DNA from: JACCTH01 sp963761985 | Lineage (GTDB): Bacteria > Actinomycetota > Acidimicrobiia > Spongiisociales > ZC4RG35 | Direction: 5' to 3' | Length of the DNA: 64,000 nt | Assembly: GCA_963761985.1 (NCBI GenBank) | Contig: CAVXIT010000013.1 | Span: 310,001 to 374,000 of the forward strand | In this document: in pieces, positions 51,489 to 59,724 of the stretch | Layout of the letters: every line of letters begins with the position of its first letter | How positions within the stretch are numbered: position 1 is the first letter of the stretch | Made by a program: the position numbers and the translations under genes | Notes under the pieces: model-generated | What the model was told of the DNA's origin: nothing | The model's input: the letters and a program-made list of their open reading frames with translations, nothing else | Databases searched by the model: none

Positions 51489-52097
51489 CTAGCTGATCTG
51501 GCTGGCCGGTTCGCGGCGTCGCTTTCGCCACTCGAGCGCCATGGGAACGAACGAGATGGCGATGATCAGGACGATGATCGGCAGGAGGTAGCGGTCGATG
51601 TCGGGGATCAGGTTGCCGAGCCAGAAGCCGAGCAGCGTGACTCCGACCGCCCAAAGAAGTCCGCCGATCACATTGAAGCTGAGGAAGGTGCGATAGGGCA
51701 TGCCGCCCACGCCGGCGAGGATTGGGGCGAACGTGCGGACGATGGGCACGAAGCGAGCGAGCACGATGGTCTTGGCGCCGTGGCGGGCGAAGAACTCCTG
51801 CGCCCGTCCTACGTACTCCTGTTTGAAGAGCCTCGAGTCCGGCCGACGGAAGAGAGACGGTCCGACCCGCTGGCCGAACCAGTAACCCACCTGATCGCCG
51901 GCCACCGCGGCAACGAAGCAGCCCGCCAAGATGAGCGGCAAGTTGAGCGTGCCCTGAGCGGCGAAAAGCCCGGCGGTAAAGAGGAGCGAGTCACCCGGAA
52001 GAAAGAACCCGAAAAAGAGGCCAGACTCAGCAAAAACGATCAGAAAGAGGCCGATCGTGCCAAACGTGATCAGGAGTTGTTGGGGGTCGAGGAACAC
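51489..52097 (-). CDS. DedA-family membrane protein
   Basis: 202 aa from GTG 52097 (VFLDPQQLLITFGTIG); an upstream extension has no membrane or family character. Family features: SGLFFGFFLPGDSLLFTAGLFA (the E/F-x-x-G-x-x-P-G-D motif), VAGDQVGYWFGQRVGPSLF, ARFVPIVRTFAPILAGVGGM and GLLWAVGVTLLGFWLG. DedA proteins are involved in lipid scrambling and proton-driven membrane maintenance. It is on the opposite strand, together with the dinB-like gene, inside the nuo cluster. Confidence 0.88.
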   Translation of the reverse strand: MFLDPQQLLITFGTIGLFLIVFAESGLFFGFFLPGDSLLFTAGLFAAQGTLNLPLILAGCFVAAVAGDQVGYWFGQRVGPSLFRRPDSRLFKQEYVGRAQEFFARHGAKTIVLARFVPIVRTFAPILAGVGGMPYRTFLSFNVIGGLLWAVGVTLLGFWLGNLIPDIDRYLLPIIVLIIAISFVPMALEWRKRRREPASQIS

Positions 52098-52102
52098 GGC
52101 TC

Positions 52103-52608
52103 TCAGGCTATCGGCGTCCGTAGAGCCGTCTGGAGGGATTGGATCTGGCCGCGGTGTTCGGCCTCGTGCTGACGCAGATGGTGAAGGACCCACTGCGGAG
52201 TGAGGTCGCCGCTGGCCGTTGAGCGAACTCGGGTGAATTCAGAGTCCGGCAAACCGTTCAGCTCCGTGAGCAGGTGGTCGCGGACCATCGCCATCGTCGC
52301 GAGATGAACCGCAAGTGGGCGCCGGGCCGGGACGAGACGGCCTTCGTCGTCACGGTCCTCATCGGGAAATGCCTCGTACATCCACTCCGGGTACTCGGCT
52401 CCGAGGATGTCGGCATAGAGCCAATCGGCCTCGATAAGGGCAATGTGATGAAGCAACGCGCCGATGCTGTTGTCGAAACCTGGCGGGAACTCGTCAATCC
52501 TGGTGGAATCAACGTCAGCCACACCTCGAGCGTTCGGCGGCGGGTGTCCTCGAGCTCCCAAAGCGAACTCGCCCACGCCCCAGCGGGTATTGAGTCTCTG
52601 GCGGTCAC
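52103..52608 (-). pseudogene. DinB-like protein gene with one-base frameshift
   Basis: The ATG at 52608 begins TARDSIPAGAWASSLWELED and RRRTLE. A single missing base near 52524-52525 (a GG in the coding strand where GGG would keep the frame) switches to the frame GVADVDSTRIDEFPPGFDN, which continues to 52103. That frame holds SIGALLHHIALIEADWLYAD, HLATMAMVRDHLLTEL and HHLRQHEAEHRGQIQSLQ, the DinB/YfiT-like four-helix pattern with the His triad (H in LLHHI and in HEAEHRGQ). With the base restored it would be a complete ~168-aa protein. It may be a recent pseudogene or a sequencing error. It is 53 bp from divergent nuoE. Confidence 0.75.
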
Positions 52609-52661
52609 CCCAGCAGGCTACGAATTTTGGGGTGCCTGCTGCTCGCGTATGCTCAGCCACG

Positions 52662-53282
52662 ATGAGCGAGTGGCCGGAGGCAGTCCAGGAAAGGGCTCGG
52701 GCCATCATTGCCCAGTACCCGAGCCGACGCTCGGCGGTGATGCCGCTCCTTTATCTCGCGATGTCCGTTGACGGCTACCTGACCCAGGAGGGCATGGCCG
52801 AGGTCGCCGAATGGATCGGGATCACGCCGGCGCAGGTTCTGTCGGTCGCCTCTTTCTACACGATGTACAAGCTCGAGCCGGCGGGCCGCTACCTCATTTC
52901 CTGCTGTACCTCGATCTCGTGCATGCTTCTCGACGCCGACGATGTGCTTCATGCCCTCGAGGACGAAGCCGGCGTCGCCTCCGGTCAGGTCGACCAGGAA
53001 GGTTTGATTGGAGTCGAACACGCCGAGTGCCTCGGAGCATGTGGAGGGGCGCCGGCTGTGCAGGTGAACTACGAATTGATCGAAGGCGTCACTCCCGACA
53101 AAGCCCGCCAGCTCGTGCAGTGGCTGCGCAAGGGTCGGCCTGAAGTGGTCAACACCGATGAGATGCAAAGCCTTTTCGGTGGGCGGCCATCCTTCGACTG
53201 GGCGATTGCCGAGGAATCCGGGGCCATTGGTCCCGTTCCGGCTTATGAACCGTTCGGCACGGCGCGAAGCAGCGGCTCGTGA
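52662..53282 (+). CDS. nuoE: NADH-quinone oxidoreductase subunit E ([2Fe-2S], 24 kDa)
   Basis: 206 aa. The thioredoxin-like fold carries the N1a [2Fe-2S] ligands in SCCTSISCML (two Cys) and AECLGACGGAP (two Cys). The C-terminal third (RPEVVNTDEMQSLFGG, SFDWAIAEESGA) extends past the usual end. ATG 52662 follows the intergenic region with divergent dinB-like gene; this is the first gene of the second half of the nuo cluster. The GTG start of nuoF overlaps the stop. Confidence 0.93.
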   Translation: MSEWPEAVQERARAIIAQYPSRRSAVMPLLYLAMSVDGYLTQEGMAEVAEWIGITPAQVLSVASFYTMYKLEPAGRYLISCCTSISCMLLDADDVLHALEDEAGVASGQVDQEGLIGVEHAECLGACGGAPAVQVNYELIEGVTPDKARQLVQWLRKGRPEVVNTDEMQSLFGGRPSFDWAIAEESGAIGPVPAYEPFGTARSSGS

Positions 53283-54583
53283 ACGCACCGCTGGTCGTCA
53301 CCAAGCGAATGACGGATCACCCGACTGACTCGCACACGCTCGGGCGTTACGAGTCCACCGGTGGCTACGTCGCGGCCAAAAAGGCGACGGGGATGACCCG
53401 CGACGAACTGGTCGAGGCAATCAAGAACTCAGGGCTCCTGGGCCGGGGTGGTGCCGCGTTCTCCGCTGGACTGAAATGGAGCTTCCTCGCTCCCGGACGT
53501 CCCTCGTATCTGGTGGTGAACGCCGATGAATCAGAACCGGGCACTTTCAAGGATCGTCAGCTCCTCGAACGCGACCCCCATCAATTGATCGAAGGAGTGA
53601 TCATCACCTCGATCGCCAACGAGGTGCACCAAGCCTTCATTTACATCCGCGGTGAATACCCAAAGCCGGCACGACGGGTGCAGCTGGCGGTGGCGGAGGC
53701 TTACAGGAAGGGATACCTCGGGAAAGGCATCTTTGGAACCGACTTCGACCTCGAGGTCATCGTCCACCTCGGCGCGGGCGCCTACATCTGTGGCGAAGAA
53801 ACGGCTTTGATCAATTCGCTGGAAGGCTTGCGCGGCGAGCCTCGCCTCAAGCCGCCGTACTTTCCGGCGGCCGTCGGTCTCTACAACAAGCCGACCATCG
53901 TCAACAACGTCGAGACCCTTTCGAACCTACCCCACATCCTCAACGAGGGCGTCGATAGCTTCAAGGCACTAGGTCATGAAGCCGACACCGGGACGTTTCT
54001 GTTCTCGGTTTCCGGTCACGTGAAGAAACCCGGCAACTACGAACTGCCCCACGGTCTGACATGGCGCGAACTGATCTTTGACATATCCGGAGGGATCTCG
54101 GGCGATCGCAATCTCAAGACGTGGATCCCGGGGGGCGCTTCGGCGCCCTGGTTCGTACCCGCCGACCATCTCGACTTGCCGATAACCAAAGACGACACTG
54201 CCAGGGCCGGATCGATGCTCGGCTCCGGAGCCGTTGTCGTGATGGACGACTCAACCTGCGTCGTGCGTGCAGCGGAGCGCGTGGTCAAGTTCTTCGCCCA
54301 CGAGTCGTGCGGGCAATGCACGCCGTGTCGAGAAGGAACGAGCTGGCTCGAGCTGATCCTCCGAAGGATCGAAGGCGGCCAGGGTCGCGACGTCGACGTC
54401 GACCTGCTGCTCGACGTTTCCGACAACATCTCGGTGGGATTGGCGTGGCCGCCAAAGATGACCACGATCTGTCCGCTCGGTCCCTCCGCCGTATCGCCGA
54501 TCATCTCGATCACCAAGTATTTCAAGGACGAGGTCATGGCCCATATCCACGAGGGCCGCTGTCCCCTCGCGAAGAGCGCATGA
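53279..54583 (+). CDS. nuoF: NADH-quinone oxidoreductase subunit F (FMN/NADH, 51 kDa)
   Basis: 434 aa. FMN site GRGGAAFSAGLKWSF, NADH-contacting NADESEPGTFKDR and GAGAYICGEETALINSLEG, and the N3 cluster motif SCGQCTPCREG with TICPLG are all in place. It oxidises NADH and passes electrons through the N3 cluster. It begins with GTG and overlaps nuoE and nuoG by 4 nt each. Confidence 0.96.
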   Translation: MNAPLVVTKRMTDHPTDSHTLGRYESTGGYVAAKKATGMTRDELVEAIKNSGLLGRGGAAFSAGLKWSFLAPGRPSYLVVNADESEPGTFKDRQLLERDPHQLIEGVIITSIANEVHQAFIYIRGEYPKPARRVQLAVAEAYRKGYLGKGIFGTDFDLEVIVHLGAGAYICGEETALINSLEGLRGEPRLKPPYFPAAVGLYNKPTIVNNVETLSNLPHILNEGVDSFKALGHEADTGTFLFSVSGHVKKPGNYELPHGLTWRELIFDISGGISGDRNLKTWIPGGASAPWFVPADHLDLPITKDDTARAGSMLGSGAVVVMDDSTCVVRAAERVVKFFAHESCGQCTPCREGTSWLELILRRIEGGQGRDVDVDLLLDVSDNISVGLAWPPKMTTICPLGPSAVSPIISITKYFKDEVMAHIHEGRCPLAKSA

Positions 54584-57036
54584 CCCAGCCCGTCAAAATC
54601 GCCGCCCGCAGCCGCACCTTGAGCAGGTCCGGAATCAATTCGGTCGTGGGCACCGAAACCGTCAAGGTCACCGTCGACGGGCAGGAATTTGAGGCGAACA
54701 AGGGCGAGATGCTGATCAAAGCCGCCCAGGACAACGGCACATACATCCCCCGGTTCTGCTGGCACCCGCGGATGAAGCCGGTCGGCATGTGCCGGATGTG
54801 CCTGGTCGAGCTCGAGACTCCGCGGGGCAAAGCGTTGATCACTGCCTGCACGAACGCGGTGGCCGACGGCATGGTCGTCGACACCAAGTCCGATGTCGTC
54901 AAGAAAGCTCAGGAAGGAGTTCTCGAGTTTCTCCTGATCAATCATCCACTCGACTGTCCGGTGTGCGACCGTGGTGGAGAGTGTCCCCTCCAGGATCACA
55001 CGATCGCCTACGGGCCGGGCGAGTCGCGCTTTGTCGAAGAGAAGCGCCACTTCGAAAAGCCGATCGCGATCTCGGACCTCGTGTTCCTCGATCGCGAGCG
55101 CTGCATCCTCTGCGCTCGCTGTACCCGATTCTCCGACGAGGTCTCGGGAGATCCGCTGATCGAGTTCATCGATCGGGGTAACTACACCCAGGTGAATACC
55201 TTTCCCGACCATCCCTTCGCGTCTTACTTTGCCGGCAACACCGTCCAGATCTGTCCGGTCGGGGCACTTACCGCCACCCCTTATCGGTTCCGGGCACGTC
55301 CCTGGGATCTCACGTCGATCGATTCCACCTGCCCGCATTGCACTTCGGGTGATCACATCACGGTCCAGTCGAGCCAGAACGAAATTCTCCGCTTTCTCGG
55401 CGCCGACTCCCAGGCAACTAACTGGGGCTGGCTGTCGGACAAGTGCCGGTTCGGGTTTCAGTACATAAATTCCCCCGATCGGCTGACGACTCCGCTCATC
55501 CGCGCCGATGACGGTTCGATGCAGGAAGCCTCCTGGGCCGAGGCGCTCGATCTGGTGGCGGCCCGGCTTTCTGAGATCAAGCAGGCTGGCAAGCAGATGG
55601 CGGTGCTGGGAGGCGCCCGGGGGACCAACGAGGACGCCTATGCGTTGTCGAAGTTTGCCCGAGTCGCCCTCGGCACCAATCACGTCGATTGTCAGATGGA
55701 CGACGGGCTCGATCCTCAGTTCCTCGCCGCCACCGCCGACCGCGCCCTCATCGCCGACCTCGATGCCGCCAAAACGATCCTCATTTGGGGTCCCGATCTC
55801 AAAGAAGAGCATCCAACGCTCTACCTGCGGGTGCGCCACGCCGCCCAGGAACGGGGGGCGAAGCTCGTGATCGTCCACCCCCGGGCGACCGGTCTCGACG
55901 ATCGGGCGGCATTGAAACTCAACTACCGACCTGGCTCGGGGGCGGAGATGCTGACCCGCTTCAAGAGCGAAGAGGGCGAGCTGGTTGGTGTCCTGGGCGA
56001 TGCACCTCTGGTGGCGCTGGTCGGACGGACCGGCTACGGCGAGGATGGCCGGCTTGCCGAGGCGGTCGCCGCTTTTGTCCGCAGCCGGGGCGGCAAAGTG
56101 CTCCCACTGGCCCGGCGTTCCAACGTGTTCGGCGCCCTCGATATGGGATTGGCGCCCGGCCTCGCGCCCGGGCGGGTGAGACTGGATCAATTCACCGCGT
56201 GGGGAGGCCTGCCGGAGGCGGCGGGCAAGGACGCAGCCGGCATCCTCGAAGCTCTCGTCGTCGGAGACATCCTCGGGCTGGTGGTAGTTGGAGCGGATCC
56301 AGTGCGCGACGTGCCGAACGGCTCACTCGCCCGCCAAGCACTCCAAAGGGCAAAATTCGTCGTCGCCCTCGATCAGTTCCTCACCGACTCGTCGCGCCTG
56401 GCTCATGTCGTCTTGCCTGTCGAGGGTTTCGCCGAGAAGGAGGGCAGCGTCACCAACATCGAGGGCAGGGTGCAGAAAGTCAACCGGGTGACGCCGGGAC
56501 CCGGCCAGGCGCGGGCCGATTGGTCGATCCTCGACGACCTCGCCGAGAGGATGGGGGCCTCAATCGGTCTCGCGTCGGCCGATGCGATTGCCAAGGAGAT
56601 CGCCGCCAATGCGCCGGCCTATGCCGGGATCACCTGGGATCTCCTGGGATCAGTCCCCGACGGGGTCGTGGTCCCCCACGACGACGCCACCCAACCCCTC
56701 GTCTTCGTGCCCGCCGATGCCCCCGGCAAAGCGCCTTCCGGCGATCTCGTCCTGCACTACTCCCGGACCATGTTCGACGACGGGGTCTTGCTGCGGCACG
56801 GCTACGCCTTGGCCGAGCTCGCCCCCGGAGCGACAGTGTCCCTTCACTCCGATGATCTGCGACGACTGGGGTTGTTCGCCGGCGGTCAAGCGGTGGTCAA
56901 GACCTCCCAGGGCTCGGCGCAGCTGACGGTCAAGGAGGACGACTCTCTCGCCCACGGAGTCGCTTATGTCCCGTTCAACCAACCTGCCACCCCGTCCCTG
57001 GGCAGCGACCCGGTCGTCACGGTCACTCCGGTCTGA
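54580..57036 (+). CDS. nuoG: NADH-quinone oxidoreductase subunit G (75 kDa)
   Basis: 818 aa from ATG 54580. The N-terminal ferredoxin part has the N1b [2Fe-2S] motif CWHPRMKPVGMCRMC, the N4/N5 region HPLDCPVCDRGGECPLQDH and CILCARCTRF with QICPVGA. The molybdopterin-oxidoreductase-like part begins STCPHCTSGDHITV; where N7-bearing homologues have a third Cys there is Asp (TSGD), so N7 probably does not assemble. The C-terminal part keeps the usual fold (VVVGADPVRD, LPVEGFAEKEGSVTNIEGR). Interior of the protein is otherwise normal. Confidence 0.95.
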   Translation: MTQPVKIAARSRTLSRSGINSVVGTETVKVTVDGQEFEANKGEMLIKAAQDNGTYIPRFCWHPRMKPVGMCRMCLVELETPRGKALITACTNAVADGMVVDTKSDVVKKAQEGVLEFLLINHPLDCPVCDRGGECPLQDHTIAYGPGESRFVEEKRHFEKPIAISDLVFLDRERCILCARCTRFSDEVSGDPLIEFIDRGNYTQVNTFPDHPFASYFAGNTVQICPVGALTATPYRFRARPWDLTSIDSTCPHCTSGDHITVQSSQNEILRFLGADSQATNWGWLSDKCRFGFQYINSPDRLTTPLIRADDGSMQEASWAEALDLVAARLSEIKQAGKQMAVLGGARGTNEDAYALSKFARVALGTNHVDCQMDDGLDPQFLAATADRALIADLDAAKTILIWGPDLKEEHPTLYLRVRHAAQERGAKLVIVHPRATGLDDRAALKLNYRPGSGAEMLTRFKSEEGELVGVLGDAPLVALVGRTGYGEDGRLAEAVAAFVRSRGGKVLPLARRSNVFGALDMGLAPGLAPGRVRLDQFTAWGGLPEAAGKDAAGILEALVVGDILGLVVVGADPVRDVPNGSLARQALQRAKFVVALDQFLTDSSRLAHVVLPVEGFAEKEGSVTNIEGRVQKVNRVTPGPGQARADWSILDDLAERMGASIGLASADAIAKEIAANAPAYAGITWDLLGSVPDGVVVPHDDATQPLVFVPADAPGKAPSGDLVLHYSRTMFDDGVLLRHGYALAELAPGATVSLHSDDLRRLGLFAGGQAVVKTSQGSAQLTVKEDDSLAHGVAYVPFNQPATPSLGSDPVVTVTPV

Positions 57037-57123
57037 ATGGACCCCGGGTTGGTGGTTTCTATGCTCGCGGGGCGTGATGGTTGACGAACCCCGTTCGCCA
57101 GGATCTTTACTGACTGGGAGCCG

Positions 57124-58200
57124 ATGGACCTAGTCGACATCCTGATCGTCGTCGGGCGGGTGCTTCTGGTTTTCGTAATCCTGCTCCTGACGACGGTCTT
57201 CAACGTCTGGCTGGAGCGCAAGGTCGTCGCTGACATGCAAAACCGGGTGGGTCCGGATCGGGCCGGCCCTTGGGGACTGCTGCAGACCGTCGCCGACGGG
57301 CTCAAGCTCTTCTTCAAAGAGCAGATCACACCCCGCAAGGTCGAGTACGGGATGTTCGTCCTCGCCCCGGTGCTAGCGGTGGTGCCGGCCTTTCTCCTCT
57401 TCATGGTGGTGCCTTTCGGCCGGTCCTTCACGATCGCTGGCCGGCTGGTGCCCCTCCAGGGTGCCGAGCTCAACATTGGCGTCCTCTTTGCCCTGGCCAT
57501 GTCCTCGCTGGCGGTCTATGCCGTCGTGCTTGCCGGCTGGTCGTCGGGATCGGTCTATCCGCTCTTGGGCGGGGTCAGGGCCACGGCCCAAGCCATCTCG
57601 TATGAAGCGGCGATGGGCTTGGCCATGGTTTCCGTTGTCATGTTCTCTTCGACTTCGACGGTGGGGGGAAGCCTCTCGCTGTCAGATATTGTGGCCGGTC
57701 AGGCGGGCACCTATCTCGGTTTCATCCCGCGGTGGAACCTCTTTCCGCAGATCGTCGCCTTCGTGATCTTCTTTCTCGCCATCATCGCCGAAACCAACCG
57801 TTCGCCCTTCGATCTCGTCGAAGCCGAACAGGAACTAGTCGGTGGATTCCATACCGAGTACTCGGGCATGCGCTTTGCGATGTATCAACTCGCCGAGTAC
57901 TGCAACATCTTCTCGATGTCGGCGATCTGCGCCACGTTGTTTCTCGGTGGCTGGAACGGTCCGACCTTCGATGGCATTCTGCCGGCCTTTGTCTCGGCGA
58001 TCTTGCCGACGATCTGGTTCCTCGCCAAGACGTATGCAATCATCTTCGCCTTCTTCTGGATTAGAGCGACGATGCCGCGTCTGCGCTATGACCAGCTGAT
58101 GCAACTCGGCTGGAAACGATTGATTCCTGCTGCCCTGGTGTGGTTGATGGTGTCAACTGTTGCGATCTCGGTTCGACAGTTCGGTCTGCCGTGGAATTAA
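57124..58200 (+). CDS. nuoH: NADH-quinone oxidoreductase subunit H (quinone-site membrane subunit)
   Basis: 358 aa, eight-plus helices. Recognisable: VWLERKVVADMQNRVGPDRAGPWGLLQ, shown as ERKVVADMQNRVGPDRAGP, the acidic AETNRSPFDLVEAEQELVGGF (as AETNRSPFDLVEAEQELVGG) and WIRATMPRLRYDQLM. These form the quinone entry. There are 87 bp between nuoG and nuoH with a GGGAG ribosome site five bases before the ATG; a TTGACG (57081-57086) and TTTACT (57106-57111) pair could be an internal promoter, but spacing is 19 bp. Confidence 0.96.
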   Translation: MDLVDILIVVGRVLLVFVILLLTTVFNVWLERKVVADMQNRVGPDRAGPWGLLQTVADGLKLFFKEQITPRKVEYGMFVLAPVLAVVPAFLLFMVVPFGRSFTIAGRLVPLQGAELNIGVLFALAMSSLAVYAVVLAGWSSGSVYPLLGGVRATAQAISYEAAMGLAMVSVVMFSSTSTVGGSLSLSDIVAGQAGTYLGFIPRWNLFPQIVAFVIFFLAIIAETNRSPFDLVEAEQELVGGFHTEYSGMRFAMYQLAEYCNIFSMSAICATLFLGGWNGPTFDGILPAFVSAILPTIWFLAKTYAIIFAFFWIRATMPRLRYDQLMQLGWKRLIPAALVWLMVSTVAISVRQFGLPWN

Positions 58201-58222
58201 GCCAATCGTGGGGAGTGAGGCG

Positions 58223-58852
58223 ATGAGCGGGATCGGCGCGTTCCTCAAAGGCCTGCGAGTAACCGGCCGGGTGATGGTCGACACCGTTTTTGGCGACGGC
58301 CTCGTTACCACCAAGTATCCGGCGGAGTTTCGTCCCAAGCCTCAGCGCTTCCATGGCCGTCACGTCCTCAACCGCTATCCCGACGGAATGGAAAAGTGCA
58401 TCGGATGCGAACTTTGCGCCGGCGCTTGCCCGGCGCGTTGCATCTATGTGCGAGGACTTGACAATCCTCCCGAAAATCCGCTTAGTCCCGGCGAGCGCTA
58501 CGGGTTCGTCTACGAGATCAACATGTTGCGTTGCATCTTCTGTGGCTTGTGCGTCGAAGCATGTCCGACCGAGGCCATCACCATGACTCACCTATTCGAA
58601 ATGTCGACCTCGAAGCGGGATGACGCCATTTACACCAAGCGAGAGCTGTTGATGAGGCCCGATGGGTCGGTGCCGCACATGTTCCCGGAAGATCCCCTGG
58701 CGCGGATGTCAGAGCTTGACACGGCCGACGGGTGGATGCGCGCCACTGCTCCCAGCGGCATTGCCGCTTACGAAGGAGTGGAGGGGTGGCAAGGGACCCC
58801 CGGTCCGGCTTCGTGGGCACCGGAACCAACTCAGGAGGAACGTGACGCGTGA
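58223..58852 (+). CDS. nuoI: NADH-quinone oxidoreductase subunit I (two [4Fe-4S])
   Basis: 209 aa. Two clusters N6a and N6b: CIGCELCAGACPARC and CIFCGLCVEACPTEAITM. The N-terminal FLKGLRVTGRVMVDTVF is an amphipathic anchor. The C-terminal tail (PEPTQEERDA) is longer than in E. coli. ATG 58223 has a purine-rich GGGAGTGAGG upstream. It transmits electrons to N2. Confidence 0.95.
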   Translation: MSGIGAFLKGLRVTGRVMVDTVFGDGLVTTKYPAEFRPKPQRFHGRHVLNRYPDGMEKCIGCELCAGACPARCIYVRGLDNPPENPLSPGERYGFVYEINMLRCIFCGLCVEACPTEAITMTHLFEMSTSKRDDAIYTKRELLMRPDGSVPHMFPEDPLARMSELDTADGWMRATAPSGIAAYEGVEGWQGTPGPASWAPEPTQEERDA

Positions 58853-58864
58853 AGAGAACGCGTC

Positions 58865-59416
58865 ATGGTTGAACTGATCGTCTTCGTCCTTATGGGCGGT
58901 GGGTCGCTCGCCGGTGCAGTCACCGTCATCAAGGCCCGCAATCCGGTGTACGCCGCCATGGGCTTGCTCGGCACCCTTTTCGCCATCGCCGTGCTCTATG
59001 TCATGCAACTGGCGCATTTCGTTGCCGCGGTGCAGGTGATCGTGTACGCCGGCGCGGTCATGACGCTCTTTCTCTTTGTCATCATGATGGTCGGGGTTGA
59101 CAAAGAACAGGACATGCGCGAGAGCATTCCGCATCAGCGGCGGCTTGCCCTTGCCTTGGGGCTGATCGCTATGGGGATCGCAGTCGCCCTGGTGGCGCGG
59201 GGACGGTTTGTCTGGGTTCCCCTCGCCGTCACCGCCGCCGATCCGCAGGCGACAAACGGCACCGTTCAGGCTTTGGCCGAGCCGATGTTCACCGACTGGG
59301 TGCTGGCCTTTGAAGCAACCGCCCTGTTGTTGACGATCGCAGCCGCGGGGACGATTGCTCTCGCTTCGTTCCGGAGGCCCGTGGCGGACACCCCTGCGGA
59401 ACGAGCCGGTTTGTGA
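58865..59416 (+). CDS. nuoJ: NADH-quinone oxidoreductase subunit J
   Basis: 183 aa, five helices. The conserved VIVYAGAVMTLFLFVIMMVG helix (pi-bulge region) and KARNPVYAAMGLLGTLF are present. Membrane arm component near the quinone site. The GTG of nuoK overlaps its stop. Ordinary length and features. Confidence 0.95.
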   Translation: MVELIVFVLMGGGSLAGAVTVIKARNPVYAAMGLLGTLFAIAVLYVMQLAHFVAAVQVIVYAGAVMTLFLFVIMMVGVDKEQDMRESIPHQRRLALALGLIAMGIAVALVARGRFVWVPLAVTAADPQATNGTVQALAEPMFTDWVLAFEATALLLTIAAAGTIALASFRRPVADTPAERAGL

Positions 59417-59724
59417 CTCTCGTCGTCACGCCCGGTTGGTACATGACGCTGGCGGCGCTTCTGTTCGCGATTGGCGCGCTCGGGATTCTCATTCGTCGGA
59501 ACGCCTTGGTGATGTTCATGTGCATCGAGTTGATGCTCAACGCGGTGAACCTCACCTTTGTCGCCGCAGGGCGAGCGCTGGGCAGCCTCGACGGACAACT
59601 CTCGGTCTTCTTTGTATTGGTTGTAGCCGCGGCGGAGGTAGTTGTCGGGCTGGCAATCATCGTCGCCATTTTCCGTCGCAGGCAGTCGGCTTCGGTCGAT
59701 GAGCTTTCCGAGCTGGCCGGTTGA
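59413..59724 (+). CDS. nuoK: NADH-quinone oxidoreductase subunit K
   Basis: 103 aa with three helices. The two membrane glutamates of the family are present: Glu in MCIELMLNAVNLTFVA and Glu in VAAAEVVVGLAI. GTG start (VTLVVTPGWYMTLAALL); an internal ATG in GWYM would give the more usual length of ~94. It overlaps nuoJ and nuoL. Confidence 0.95.
   Translation: MTLVVTPGWYMTLAALLFAIGALGILIRRNALVMFMCIELMLNAVNLTFVAAGRALGSLDGQLSVFFVLVVAAAEVVVGLAIIVAIFRRRQSASVDELSELAG

Noticed and set aside
54037..56190. Long minus-strand open frame (717 codons) opposite nuoF/nuoG
   Set aside because: It mirrors codon bias of the strongly supported nuo genes, has low-complexity composition and no family motif.
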